Below are positions 56,863 through 64,000 of a stretch of DNA of 64,000 nt, piece after piece (within the stretch, counting starts at the first letter, position 1; every line of letters begins with the position of its first letter). Source of the stretch: a virus; the IMG/VR virus record IMGVR_UViG_3300013108_000468, positions 1 through 64,000 of that record, one strand, 5' to 3'. The notes under the pieces are model-generated. The model was not told where the DNA came from. It saw only the letters and a list, made by a program, of their open reading frames with translations, and searched no databases. The translations under genes and the position numbers were made by a program.

Positions 56863-57972
56863 ATGGCATCAACAGCAAAAAACTACGAACTAACTTTTAA
56901 TGGTGACGACGCTCTGATTGCCAAACAACTTCAGACCATCATCACCGACTCAGAAAGTCTTGCTTCAAAAGAGCTTATAAAATTGTCTGCCGCGCTAGAA
57001 AGAGAGCGTGCCGCAGAACGAATGCACAACAATAAGGTCTCTGCTAGGTCGGCTATCTATACCCGAGCCCAGCAACGCCTTGCTGCCAAGGAGGCAGAGT
57101 ACGACCGTGCCAGAGCGAGAACGCGTGCTGCCAGACAAAAGCTTATGGACCGAAGTTCAAAGTCTTCTCAGGCAAGAGACCGAGCGGAAAGGTGTGAGCG
57201 AGCTATTGCGCAGATAAAAAGGCGCTTGGAGTTGAACGGAGAAATCTACACAGAGGATGGTTTCGAAAAAAGAGCGTTGATGATTCGTTTCATTGAGGGT
57301 CTCATCGATACGCGTGTCCCAATCAAGTTCTCCACAATCAGTGCAGATGAGCAAAAACTAACTTGGAGAACTAACGATATCTTCATAAAAGATGGTTTCG
57401 GATCTGTTCTCCCACACAACTTTGGTAAATTTGATTGCTCTGTAACTTACAACGGTGACCCCGTTCGAGGAAACCGAGTCACTGTATACTGCAAAAGCGT
57501 TAACCCGGATGAGGGTAACAGGAGAAACTATCCGCACCCACATCTAAACGAGCATGGTGCAGCATGCCTAGGCAATATCCAACCCACCCTAATACAAGAT
57601 ATGGGTGTTAAGGATATCGCTAAAGTAATCGAAACGCTCACGGACTTTCTACAACATTATAATAGAGAGAACCCGTACGTACACTTATCTGCGTGGTGCC
57701 CAAACAGATGGGACAACGCTGTATGTGAGTCAGGGAACCACATCATGGCGGATTGTGAGTGTCCTAGATGCAACGAATGCGGAACTATCCAAGAACAAGA
57801 AGACCTTAGCGGCTGTGGTCACTGCCATAGCTGCTGCATGGTTCATCACGTTCATCCGATAAACCCGCCAGCATCATATAGAGGAATAAACGGAACACCC
57901 TGCATCTCAAGAAACGAGTATGCAGCCCGTTTCGCTCAACAACAAACCAATCCAGGAGGAACTAATGACTAA
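56863..57972 (+). CDS. E2-like (UBC-fold) conjugating enzyme with Cys-rich tail
   Basis: A 369-residue protein. Residues 30-125 are a long coiled coil. The core, about residues 130-270, carries NYPHPHLNEHGAACLGN, the E2 pattern H-P-x-[VIL]-x3-G-x2-C with catalytic Cys at 235. Residues 279-331 are Cys/His-rich (CECPRCNEC, then GCGHCHSCC), a zinc module of RING-like density. This is an E2 of the bacterial Ub-related type (PRTRC protein B-like), plausibly able to do the job of both E2 and adapter. Start chosen after GGAGA. Overlaps the JAMM gene by eight bases. Confidence 0.75.
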   Translation: MASTAKNYELTFNGDDALIAKQLQTIITDSESLASKELIKLSAALERERAAERMHNNKVSARSAIYTRAQQRLAAKEAEYDRARARTRAARQKLMDRSSKSSQARDRAERCERAIAQIKRRLELNGEIYTEDGFEKRALMIRFIEGLIDTRVPIKFSTISADEQKLTWRTNDIFIKDGFGSVLPHNFGKFDCSVTYNGDPVRGNRVTVYCKSVNPDEGNRRNYPHPHLNEHGAACLGNIQPTLIQDMGVKDIAKVIETLTDFLQHYNRENPYVHLSAWCPNRWDNAVCESGNHIMADCECPRCNECGTIQEQEDLSGCGHCHSCCMVHHVHPINPPASYRGINGTPCISRNEYAARFAQQQTNPGGTND

Positions 57973-58984
57973 AGTTCTAACAAAGCCAACCGTCCGATTT
58001 ACACAAAAAGCATATCAACAAATGACAGCATTGACTGATGAGTGCCCAATTGAGATATCAGCAATTGGTATTATTGCCACAGATGCTCAACGAAATGAGT
58101 GGGGCATTAAAGAGCCTTTCTATGTTCTAGAATTCTATGTTCCAGACCAAGAGTGCACTGGGGGCAGTACTGTCTTCGATATGGACTCTTATGCAGATGT
58201 GTCTTTGGAGCTTAGGGACCAGGGGATAAGTTCAGACCAAATCTGTGTATGGTGGCACTCCCATGTAAATATGGATACCGGTCATTCCGGAACAGACGAG
58301 AAACAAATTGAAGAATTCAATTTTGATAAGGTCTGTATTAGCGTAATCTCCAACAAAAAGAGAGACCTCAATGTCCGGGTAGATATGTACAACCCGTTCA
58401 GGTTTTCCTTTGAAAAGTGTGGATGGTCTGTTGATCAGGTAAGCATCTTGGAGGACGGCTGGGCAAAGGAGATGGTTGAAGACCACGTCTCTCGACCCGC
58501 GCCTACGCAACTAAATGTTGTCAAACACACAAGAAAGTACACTACCGGTTCATACACGGGAAAAGTAAACGGCCACCAGAGCTTCTTCGGCCACTGGGAC
58601 GACGACTACATCGGCTGGGACGGCGGTCATCAAAGCAAAGAAGCTGGAGACGACAAAAGCGAAAGCGCTTCGGACGAAGATGACTTGATCGCGAATGTTG
58701 AGTACGTAAAAGAGTCTCTGCGGTTGCCCGATGAACTAGAGCTTCTGGCAGAACTCTACGAAGAAAACATCGTAGATCTTACAGAGGTCATTGAATATCA
58801 CTCTAAGTGGTACGCAAAAGAAATGAGCACAGAGGAAATTTTGGATGAGTTGTCTGGACTGTACTACGACGTCGGAAGCAAAAAGGACGACGAAGAACAG
58901 GACGATGAAGTCCAGAAAATCCTAGCAGCAGAGTTTGGAGAAGACGACGAGGATGAAGATGAGCCGGTTGGGGTGGCAGTATGA
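57965..58984 (+). CDS. JAB/JAMM metalloprotease (deubiquitinase-like)
   Basis: A 339-residue protein. The JAMM site is complete: Glu30, then WWHSHVNMDTGHSGTD with His98, His100, Ser108 and Asp111 (H-x-H-x7-S-x2-D). Residues 1-170 form the MPN domain; the C-terminal 150 residues are acidic and low complexity with several DDE runs. In Ub-like operons such enzymes trim the Ubl tail and remove Ubl from targets. The Ubl here ends GG-RQ, which fits trimming. Coupled to the E1-like gene by ATGA. Confidence 0.88.
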   Translation: MTKVLTKPTVRFTQKAYQQMTALTDECPIEISAIGIIATDAQRNEWGIKEPFYVLEFYVPDQECTGGSTVFDMDSYADVSLELRDQGISSDQICVWWHSHVNMDTGHSGTDEKQIEEFNFDKVCISVISNKKRDLNVRVDMYNPFRFSFEKCGWSVDQVSILEDGWAKEMVEDHVSRPAPTQLNVVKHTRKYTTGSYTGKVNGHQSFFGHWDDDYIGWDGGHQSKEAGDDKSESASDEDDLIANVEYVKESLRLPDELELLAELYEENIVDLTEVIEYHSKWYAKEMSTEEILDELSGLYYDVGSKKDDEEQDDEVQKILAAEFGEDDEDEDEPVGVAV

Positions 58985-59646
58985 TTGATACCACACGCCA
59001 GTCCGGAATTATCCCAGACGAAATCGTACAGAACCGCTCTGTAGCTATTGTTGGCGCAGGGGCTATTGGGTCCCATGTTGCTGAAGCCTTGTGCAAGATG
59101 GGTATTCGAAAGATACGCATCTATGACTTTGACGATGTCGAGTCTCACAACGTAGCCAATCAAGGCTATTTCGTGACCGAAATTGGGTATAAGAAATGTG
59201 AAGCCTTGCAGCAACGGCTATCGGAAGGAACCGGTGCGGAAATCATCGCTGAAGACAGGAAGTTCGAGGGGGGTGAAACCTTCCAAGAAGACTATGTAAT
59301 CTCAGCAGTGGACAATATGTCTGCTCGCTCAGATATCTGGTCAAGCTTTCTTGTAAGCAGCGGAGCAAAGTATTTCCTGGACGGTCGTATGGGAGCGCGT
59401 GAAGGATCTGTCTTCTATGTAGACAAATCAAATGCAAACAGCGTTTCCTACTACGACCAAAGTCTGTTTCCTGACGAAGAAGCGGTGCAGCTACCGTGCA
59501 CAGAAAAAAGCACAATTTTCTGCGCATATGGCATTTCAAGTATTATTTGTGCTCTCGTTGCCAAAAGTATTATCGGTGATGAGATAAATTATTCAGTGGA
59601 TGTAGACTTCCTCAACTTCCACTTAAATCGCAATTCTGCGAGCTAG
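58981..59646 (+). CDS. ThiF/E1-like adenylating enzyme
   Basis: A 221-residue protein of the ThiF/MoeB/E1 Rossmann fold. The nucleotide loop is VAIVGAGAIGSHVAEAL (G-x-G-x-x-G at residues 26-31), followed by YDFDDVESHNVANQG with the E1-type Asp and the Asn/Gln pair. PCTEKSTIFCAYGI carries Cys residues that could serve as thioester or zinc ligand. E1-like enzymes adenylate the C-terminal Gly of a Ubl. It lacks the extra domains of eukaryotic E1s, like the compact ThiF members of PRTRC cassettes. Confidence 0.88.
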   Translation: MIDTTRQSGIIPDEIVQNRSVAIVGAGAIGSHVAEALCKMGIRKIRIYDFDDVESHNVANQGYFVTEIGYKKCEALQQRLSEGTGAEIIAEDRKFEGGETFQEDYVISAVDNMSARSDIWSSFLVSSGAKYFLDGRMGAREGSVFYVDKSNANSVSYYDQSLFPDEEAVQLPCTEKSTIFCAYGISSIICALVAKSIIGDEINYSVDVDFLNFHLNRNSAS

Positions 59647-59677
59647 CTTATAAAAATTTTATAAGAGGAGATGTGTT

Positions 59678-60499
59678 ATGGCTACCAACGATAACAACCA
59701 AGGTCAGAAGACTGGCCCAAACAAGTCCAAATGGAAGCTTCCCGGTATGGGGCAAGCTATGCTGAATCTGATTGACCCGGAGCGGGCACCAGATGTTATT
59801 ACTATTACTTATAATAACGTTGTCACGCGGATGCTCCGTGTGGTGGACCCCGATACCAAGGCGGTTTACTACTCAGGTGTTCCAGAGTACAGCGATGGGA
59901 AGCGGACTTGGCAATGCAAGTTCGGGTTCACTCTGTCCTGCGATGGTTACTTCGACGGCTCTGCCGCGTTGAACTTCATCACCAGGGGTGGGTGGAAGCG
60001 TGGTTCCAAGAAGCCTACCAAGGCTGAAAAGGCCCGAGCCCGTGAGGAGTTCATCTGTGCGTTTCTTTCGTGTGCTATCAAGTACCGAGACGCCAAAGAG
60101 AAGCCTCACAACTTCGAAGCCCTGAAGGACTTGGTTGCAAGCGGCACCGGCCTCTCTGTGGAGGAGGGGGTGATGGATGAGACCACCACAAAGGCGTTGG
60201 GCCTGATGGGTGTTCCATTCTATCTTTCCGACCTCGCGGAAAAGCGGGGCCTGAAATTGGTTGTTGATGTTCCTGAATACATCGCTCAGTTTGTTCAGCC
60301 CACCTACGCCAAGTGCGTTGAGGGTGCCTGGGACAGCGAGAGTAGTCAGGTAGCCATTACATCTGCTCTGTCAACTGCACAGACCTCTTTGATGAGGGAG
60401 CATGGGTTCAGGTTTAAGAAGGTTCGTCAGTATGCCGTGAAGGCCGCTGCACCGAAGCATTCCAAGACCCCAAGCAACAATGTGGTTGAAGGTCAGTAA
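59678..60499 (+). CDS. hypothetical protein in the ubiquitin-like cassette
   Basis: A 273-residue basic protein with AGAGGAG upstream, after a TATAAAAATTTTATA palindrome with TATAAG on both strands. Strong ribosome site and G/C-ending codons suggest high expression. The middle (FTLSCDGYFDGSAALNFIT ... KPTKAEKAR) shows no catalytic motif. Could be a target or partner of the conjugation system. Family unknown. Confidence 0.65.
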   Translation: MATNDNNQGQKTGPNKSKWKLPGMGQAMLNLIDPERAPDVITITYNNVVTRMLRVVDPDTKAVYYSGVPEYSDGKRTWQCKFGFTLSCDGYFDGSAALNFITRGGWKRGSKKPTKAEKARAREEFICAFLSCAIKYRDAKEKPHNFEALKDLVASGTGLSVEEGVMDETTTKALGLMGVPFYLSDLAEKRGLKLVVDVPEYIAQFVQPTYAKCVEGAWDSESSQVAITSALSTAQTSLMREHGFRFKKVRQYAVKAAAPKHSKTPSNNVVEGQ

Positions 60500-60513
60500 T
60501 ATTCTATGTTAGT

Positions 60514-60558
60514 GGTGGGGGCGTGACTTTTGTCGCGTCCCCACCCTACTCTGTTTTT
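60514..60558 (+). terminator. Rho-independent terminator
   Basis: GGTGGGGGCGTGAC pairs with GTCGCGTCCCCACC around TTTT, then TTTTTT a few bases on. Confidence 0.8.
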
Positions 60559-60567
60559 TATCATTAA

Positions 60568-60680
60568 TGACAAGTGGGTGGTTGTCAGTGACAACCCCAA
60601 AGCTGTCACAGAAATCCAGGTTTAACGGCTACTTACAGCAGATATCTGGTATAAGTGTGTTGACAACCAAATGTCTGTCA
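60568..60680 (+). repeat. operator/centromere-like array, left part (3 sites)
   Basis: Three copies of the inverted repeat TGACAA-N8-[TC]TGTCA at 60568-60587, 60589-60608 and 60661-60680. The third directly follows the GGTATAAG element, in the position where a bound protein would block transcription. Confidence 0.75.
60648..60655 (+). promoter_or_regulatory. GGTATAAG promoter-like element under palindromes
   Basis: CTGGTATAAGTG, five bases before the third palindrome and 57 bases before the start at 60713. Confidence 0.55.
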
Positions 60681-60712
60681 CCCTAACACACTTATTCCCC
60701 GAAGGAGGTTTA

Positions 60713-61783
60713 ATGGCAGCACATGAGCTTTTGAACATCCGGGCTGAACCTCACATCCAAGTGGTTTGCCATCCTACCTCAAATACCAGTCGCTGGTCTA
60801 GAAATGATTTCATAGACCCTGTAGATGGTGCTCCCTGGGATGAGCAAGATTTAACACCAATTGAACGTGGGCACGTATACCTTTGGAAAGAGGACAACGA
60901 AGCCTGGGTACATATCTATATGCCTTTTAGAATAATGGATGCTGAAACAGCTACCCTTCTGAAGGGATGTAAAACATACCGAAGTACACCACCCTTCGTA
61001 ACAGGTAAACAATATGCGCTAGACAAGTTAGCCAGAAACCCTAAAAGCTGCTTACATACATTTAAGTTTACTAGAGAGTTTCTGACTACCTTTAGAAGTC
61101 GTATAGCCAGTCTTGGTGGGTTACTTGAGAAAGATGAAGTAGATGTAACTTCACTCATAGGTGGTATCCAAGAAGCTAGAGCAACCGTTCAGGAAACATC
61201 CAACGGTATTGCACTGCTAAGAGAAAAGTATTGTTCAGCATCAGGGGACCCTGTTGACTCAAATGAAAAACTACAGGAAGCCCTAACAGCATTCTCCAAT
61301 TCAAGGGAGAGGCTGGTATCCATAGGAGAAGAAAGAGTAATCCTAGGGAAGATGCTTGGAAGATTAAAGTTAGAGGCTGGTAGAAAGACAGCCTATATAG
61401 AAGCGAATGAGTGGTTTACGACTCTAACAACTGAAATGGACACCCTAAGAAGGACAGACTTTGACAGGTTAGAGAGAGAAGCTATTCACAAGCATAGAAG
61501 AGACTCTGGAGAGATTGCTACTACTGCCAGACCCTCAACCTTAATGGCTCTGGGAACAGAGCTTCAGAACCTGAAGCAGTACTATCCCAGTCTACAAAAG
61601 TTGACGGCAGTCTCTGACCAAATCTGGTTAGAGCTACCAGGGATTAAGATACAACTGCTACCAGATGGTTCTGTAACGGTTGTTGGGGACCCTGCGGCAT
61701 TAAAACCTTTCATTGATGGATCTACATCAGTAAAGGCGCAGGGTAGGAGGAGAAGAGCAATCTATACAAAAGGAGATGAGTAA
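60713..61783 (+). CDS. hypothetical coiled-coil protein between palindrome arrays
   Basis: A 356-residue protein with GAAGGAGG upstream. Residues 150-290 are a long coiled coil (GIQEARATVQETSNG; SREERLVSIGEE-like heptads), flanked by beta-rich ends. Codon use is strikingly AGA- and CTA-rich compared with the CGT-rich neighbours, hinting at transfer. The palindrome arrays flank it on both sides, so it could be the protein that binds or is regulated by them. Family unknown. Confidence 0.65.
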   Translation: MAAHELLNIRAEPHIQVVCHPTSNTSRWSRNDFIDPVDGAPWDEQDLTPIERGHVYLWKEDNEAWVHIYMPFRIMDAETATLLKGCKTYRSTPPFVTGKQYALDKLARNPKSCLHTFKFTREFLTTFRSRIASLGGLLEKDEVDVTSLIGGIQEARATVQETSNGIALLREKYCSASGDPVDSNEKLQEALTAFSNSRERLVSIGEERVILGKMLGRLKLEAGRKTAYIEANEWFTTLTTEMDTLRRTDFDRLEREAIHKHRRDSGEIATTARPSTLMALGTELQNLKQYYPSLQKLTAVSDQIWLELPGIKIQLLPDGSVTVVGDPAALKPFIDGSTSVKAQGRRRRAIYTKGDE

Positions 61784-61790
61784 GGATGGG

Positions 61791-61905
61791 TGACAATAAC
61801 TCTGTTGTCACCTACCGCCGAGCGGAAAACATCCTCTAAATATAGGTAAACACTATGTTTTCAGTTGACAGGCAGGACTTGTCATTGACAATAAGTATGT
61901 TGTCA
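61791..61905 (+). repeat. operator/centromere-like array, right part (3 sites)
   Basis: Three further copies at 61791-61810, 61866-61884 (19-base variant TGACAG-N7-TTGTCA) and 61886-61905, upstream of parB. Four of the six sites in the two arrays have both perfect outer hexamers or a single change. The 270-base gap (61784-62053) contains no convincing gene. Confidence 0.75.
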
Positions 61906-62053
61906 AAAAGCATGTTTGCTGAGACCTTTGGGTGGATATTGCTACAAAAGGTAAAACTAGAGGATTATTACTATTGCTCGGCTATTGCGGTATTATCCCG
62001 TAGTAATATCAACTTAATAATACAATCACTGAGATCGAAGTAAGGAGAAACTA

Positions 62054-62974
62054 ATGACGCAGCGTCAACTACGTCTGAAGAAGTTTAATTTTGACGACAT
62101 TGAGAGAAACGCAGACGGCTTCCAGAATTGTCGGAAGGCTAATGCATTCGAGGTCGCAGAGCTACGCGACTCTATTAAGCGGGACGGCCTTCTGAACCCG
62201 CCCATCGTCCGAGTATATAAGGACGAGGATGGGGCTGAGAGGCTGGTTCTGCTCGCAGGTTATCGTCGTTATCAAGCTATTTCTGAGGAGCGTGCTGCTC
62301 TAAAGGAGGCGAACGAGGATACAAGTAAATTCTATGACCAAATCCAGTGCTCGGTATTTACCGGGTCCTTGGAAGAGGCTCTCGCGCTAAACCTGAGTGA
62401 AAATATGCAGCGAAGTTCGCTGAATCACGCAGACCAGTGTGAGGCGATTGCCAAGCTCGTTGATCGAGTTGGGCATCAGGAAGAGGTGGCAGCTATGCTA
62501 TCTGTTTCACAGCCTCAGGTAAGTGTCATGACCTCGACCTACCGAGGTTTGTGCAAGGAGGCTTTTGAAGCTCTGCGACACGGGAACATCCGACTTACCC
62601 AGGCTAAGAAGCTGTCACGGGTATTGAAGGAAGATGGAACTCCTGATGTTGCTAAGCAGACAGAGATTCTTGAGCAGATCTTGACTACGGAAGACAAGGG
62701 AATCCCTGCAACCGAGCAGCGGAAGCGAGCAAAGACCTACAGGTCTAAGCGAGAAGTTGAAGAACTTCGTACTCTCTTGGCGACCGCTGATGCTGACGGT
62801 GTTGATGAAGAACATCGTCGTTCCTTGGCCCAAGTAATCCGTTGGTACTTTTGTGAGCTAGATACGGAAGATATGTTGTATCGAGTTGACGAGGCCGATG
62901 GTGTGGTCGTTGAGGAAGAAGCCCCAGCACCCGTGAAGAAAAAGCGTCGAAAGAAGATTCGAGTAGGCGAATAA
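62054..62974 (+). CDS. parB: ParB-family DNA-binding protein
   Basis: A 306-residue ParB-like protein. Residues 35-80 hold the N-terminal domain with LLAGYRRYQAI, a variant of the GERR box that binds CTP in ParB proteins. LNLSENMQRSSLNHADQCEAI is the second conserved block, and residues 143-165 (EVAAMLSVSQPQVSVMTSTY) a helix-turn-helix. A basic tail ends the protein. AAGGAG upstream. No ParA is visible in the window. The stop abuts the AAA+ gene. The adjacent palindromes are candidate binding sites. Confidence 0.88.
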   Translation: MTQRQLRLKKFNFDDIERNADGFQNCRKANAFEVAELRDSIKRDGLLNPPIVRVYKDEDGAERLVLLAGYRRYQAISEERAALKEANEDTSKFYDQIQCSVFTGSLEEALALNLSENMQRSSLNHADQCEAIAKLVDRVGHQEEVAAMLSVSQPQVSVMTSTYRGLCKEAFEALRHGNIRLTQAKKLSRVLKEDGTPDVAKQTEILEQILTTEDKGIPATEQRKRAKTYRSKREVEELRTLLATADADGVDEEHRRSLAQVIRWYFCELDTEDMLYRVDEADGVVVEEEAPAPVKKKRRKKIRVGE

Positions 62975-64000
62975 ATGAGGTCGGTCGAAGAACTCGACCT
63001 TCTGATTCGTGCTGCCTACCCGGCCATCTTTGTAGTTTCCTACGAAGAAGGTCGGGTAGAGCAGTGCTTATCAGGAATAATCGAGAGACGGAACAACAAG
63101 CAGGGGTTGAATTCCAAATTACATGTTTGGTCAATCACTGAAGGTTGCCGTTGCGGTGAAAATGTTCTTTCAGAACTCGACGGACCTCTAGATGTTCTGG
63201 ATTATATCCAGGGGTATAGAGAATCCGGCGTATTCCTATTACGAGACTTTGCTAATTTTCTTAACACCGGACCAGAGTATTTGGTTCAGCGTAAGCTGAG
63301 AGATACCCTTTCTAATCTAGGCCCAGGAATCAACATCGTTATTGTTGACTCTGAGCTTGAGATCCCGCCTCGGTTAGAGAAGCTTATTGCAGTAGTTGAT
63401 TTTGATCTACCAAGTATTCAAGAGCTAAACGGGACAGCACATCTTTTGATGGCCGACTGTGCAGCCACGGCAACCTTGCAAGAGGACGCTAGAAACAACA
63501 TGGTGGACATTGGGTCAAACGCAGCACTCGGACTAACATTGGCTGAAGCCGAAAACGTCTTTGCGAAGTCTCTAGCCCATGCGAGCATGCTCGACCCCCA
63601 AATAATCATTGAGGAGAAAAAGCACATCATCCGAAAGAGTGGGGTGCTCCAGTTCTACGATGTTGACAGAGACATGAACTCTGTTGGGGGGCTTGAGAAT
63701 CTGAAGAAGTGGCTGCACCAACGGGGCGGCTCGTTCAGTGAAGAAGCACGAGAGTACGGACTACCTAACCCACGCGGAGTTCTTATTGTAGGAATCCCAG
63801 GAACAGGTAAAAGCCTTGTCTCAAAGTGCATCGGACATGATTGGGGTATGCCCGTCTTAAGGATGGATGTAGGCTCGCTATTTGGCTCGCTAGTTGGTCA
63901 ATCAGAAGCGAACATGCGAAAAGCCCTTAAAACTGCTGAGGCCTTAGCGCCTTGTGTCTTGTGGATTGACGAGCTTGAGAAAAGCCTAGGAAGTTCTACA
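62975..64000 (+). CDS. Ycf46-type AAA+ ATPase, 3' end beyond window
   Basis: 342 residues visible, running off the right edge. Residues 1-220 are an N-terminal domain (YPAIFVVSYEEGRVEQCL). The AAA+ core begins with GLPNPRGVLIVGIPGTGKS (Walker A, residues 273-280), followed by RMDVGSLFGSLVGQSEANMR and APCVLWIDELEK (Walker B 327-336). This order and wording match the Ycf46 family of plastids and bacteria. It could remodel or unfold proteins, and sits directly after ParB and the ubiquitin-like cassette. ATG starts right after the parB stop (TAAATG). Confidence 0.92.
   Translation, partial: MRSVEELDLLIRAAYPAIFVVSYEEGRVEQCLSGIIERRNNKQGLNSKLHVWSITEGCRCGENVLSELDGPLDVLDYIQGYRESGVFLLRDFANFLNTGPEYLVQRKLRDTLSNLGPGINIVIVDSELEIPPRLEKLIAVVDFDLPSIQELNGTAHLLMADCAATATLQEDARNNMVDIGSNAALGLTLAEAENVFAKSLAHASMLDPQIIIEEKKHIIRKSGVLQFYDVDRDMNSVGGLENLKKWLHQRGGSFSEEAREYGLPNPRGVLIVGIPGTGKSLVSKCIGHDWGMPVLRMDVGSLFGSLVGQSEANMRKALKTAEALAPCVLWIDELEKSLGSST

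Noticed and set aside
59186-59193. GGTATAAG inside the E1-like gene
   Set aside because: Lies within coding sequence (Gly-Tyr-Lys codons) and not before a gene start, so taken as chance.
61855-62043. 62-residue ORF before parB
   Set aside because: It begins inside the palindrome array, lacks a ribosome site and has atypical composition.

Overview
The window reads as 64 kb of a large tailed bacteriophage genome with a dense, roughly 50% GC gene layout. The evidence is a Gly/Met-rich 1372-residue internal-virion or tape-measure-like protein, a DUF2793-type fibre, a tail-assembly-chaperone pair with a likely -1 frameshift, an amidase endolysin, four tRNAs, a class II ribonucleotide reductase and dozens of small ATGA-overlapping accessory genes. 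The host is not identifiable. A MopE-type repeat plus VWA lipoprotein, lipoprotein-like signals and a lytic transglycosylase point to a diderm host, possibly from the Myxococcota/'Deltaproteobacteria' sphere where such repeats are common (inference).

Layout. 1-7.3 kb (-): virion-type proteins. 7.4-22 kb (mostly +): small membrane and hypothetical genes, two metallophosphatases, a JAMM-like fragment, a CCA-adding enzyme, and a Ro60 (TROVE+VWA) gene flanked by structured RNAs, the upstream one Y-RNA-like. 22-31.4 kb (-): fibre, patatin-like phospholipase, tail chaperones, endolysin and HD hydrolase. 31.5-40.7 kb (+): a tightly overlapping run of more than 20 small genes ending in an ADP-ribosyltransferase-like protein. 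40.7-46.2 kb: a HTH-metallophosphoesterase, a virion-like gene and nrdJ. 46.5-54.7 kb: tRNAs, deaminase, P-loop kinase, NYN nuclease-like and SET-domain proteins. 54.7-55.2 kb: a gene-free structured stretch. 55.2-64 kb (+): a transglycosylase, then a ubiquitin-like conjugation cassette (Ubl ending in GG-RQ, E2-like, JAMM protease, ThiF/E1-like), two unknown genes, six copies of a TGACAA-N8-TTGTCA palindrome, ParB, and a Ycf46-type AAA+ ATPase that runs off the end.

The most striking system is the cassette at 56.2-64 kb. Ubl, E2, JAB, E1 and ParB together match the idea of a PRTRC (ParB-Related, ThiF-Related Cassette) module and also share the part list of antiviral Bil-type systems, but here they sit in a phage with an AAA+ ATPase and a palindrome array that could be an operator or centromere. 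The second is the Ro60/Y-RNA module. With the CCA-adding enzyme and tRNAs (which already encode CCA) it suggests phage-directed RNA repair or quality control.

Many genes are preceded by a recurrent GG(T/G)ATAAG element 10-80 bases upstream on either strand, with no constant -35 box. I propose it as the phage's own promoter class. All functional assignments rest on motifs I can read. No database search was run.
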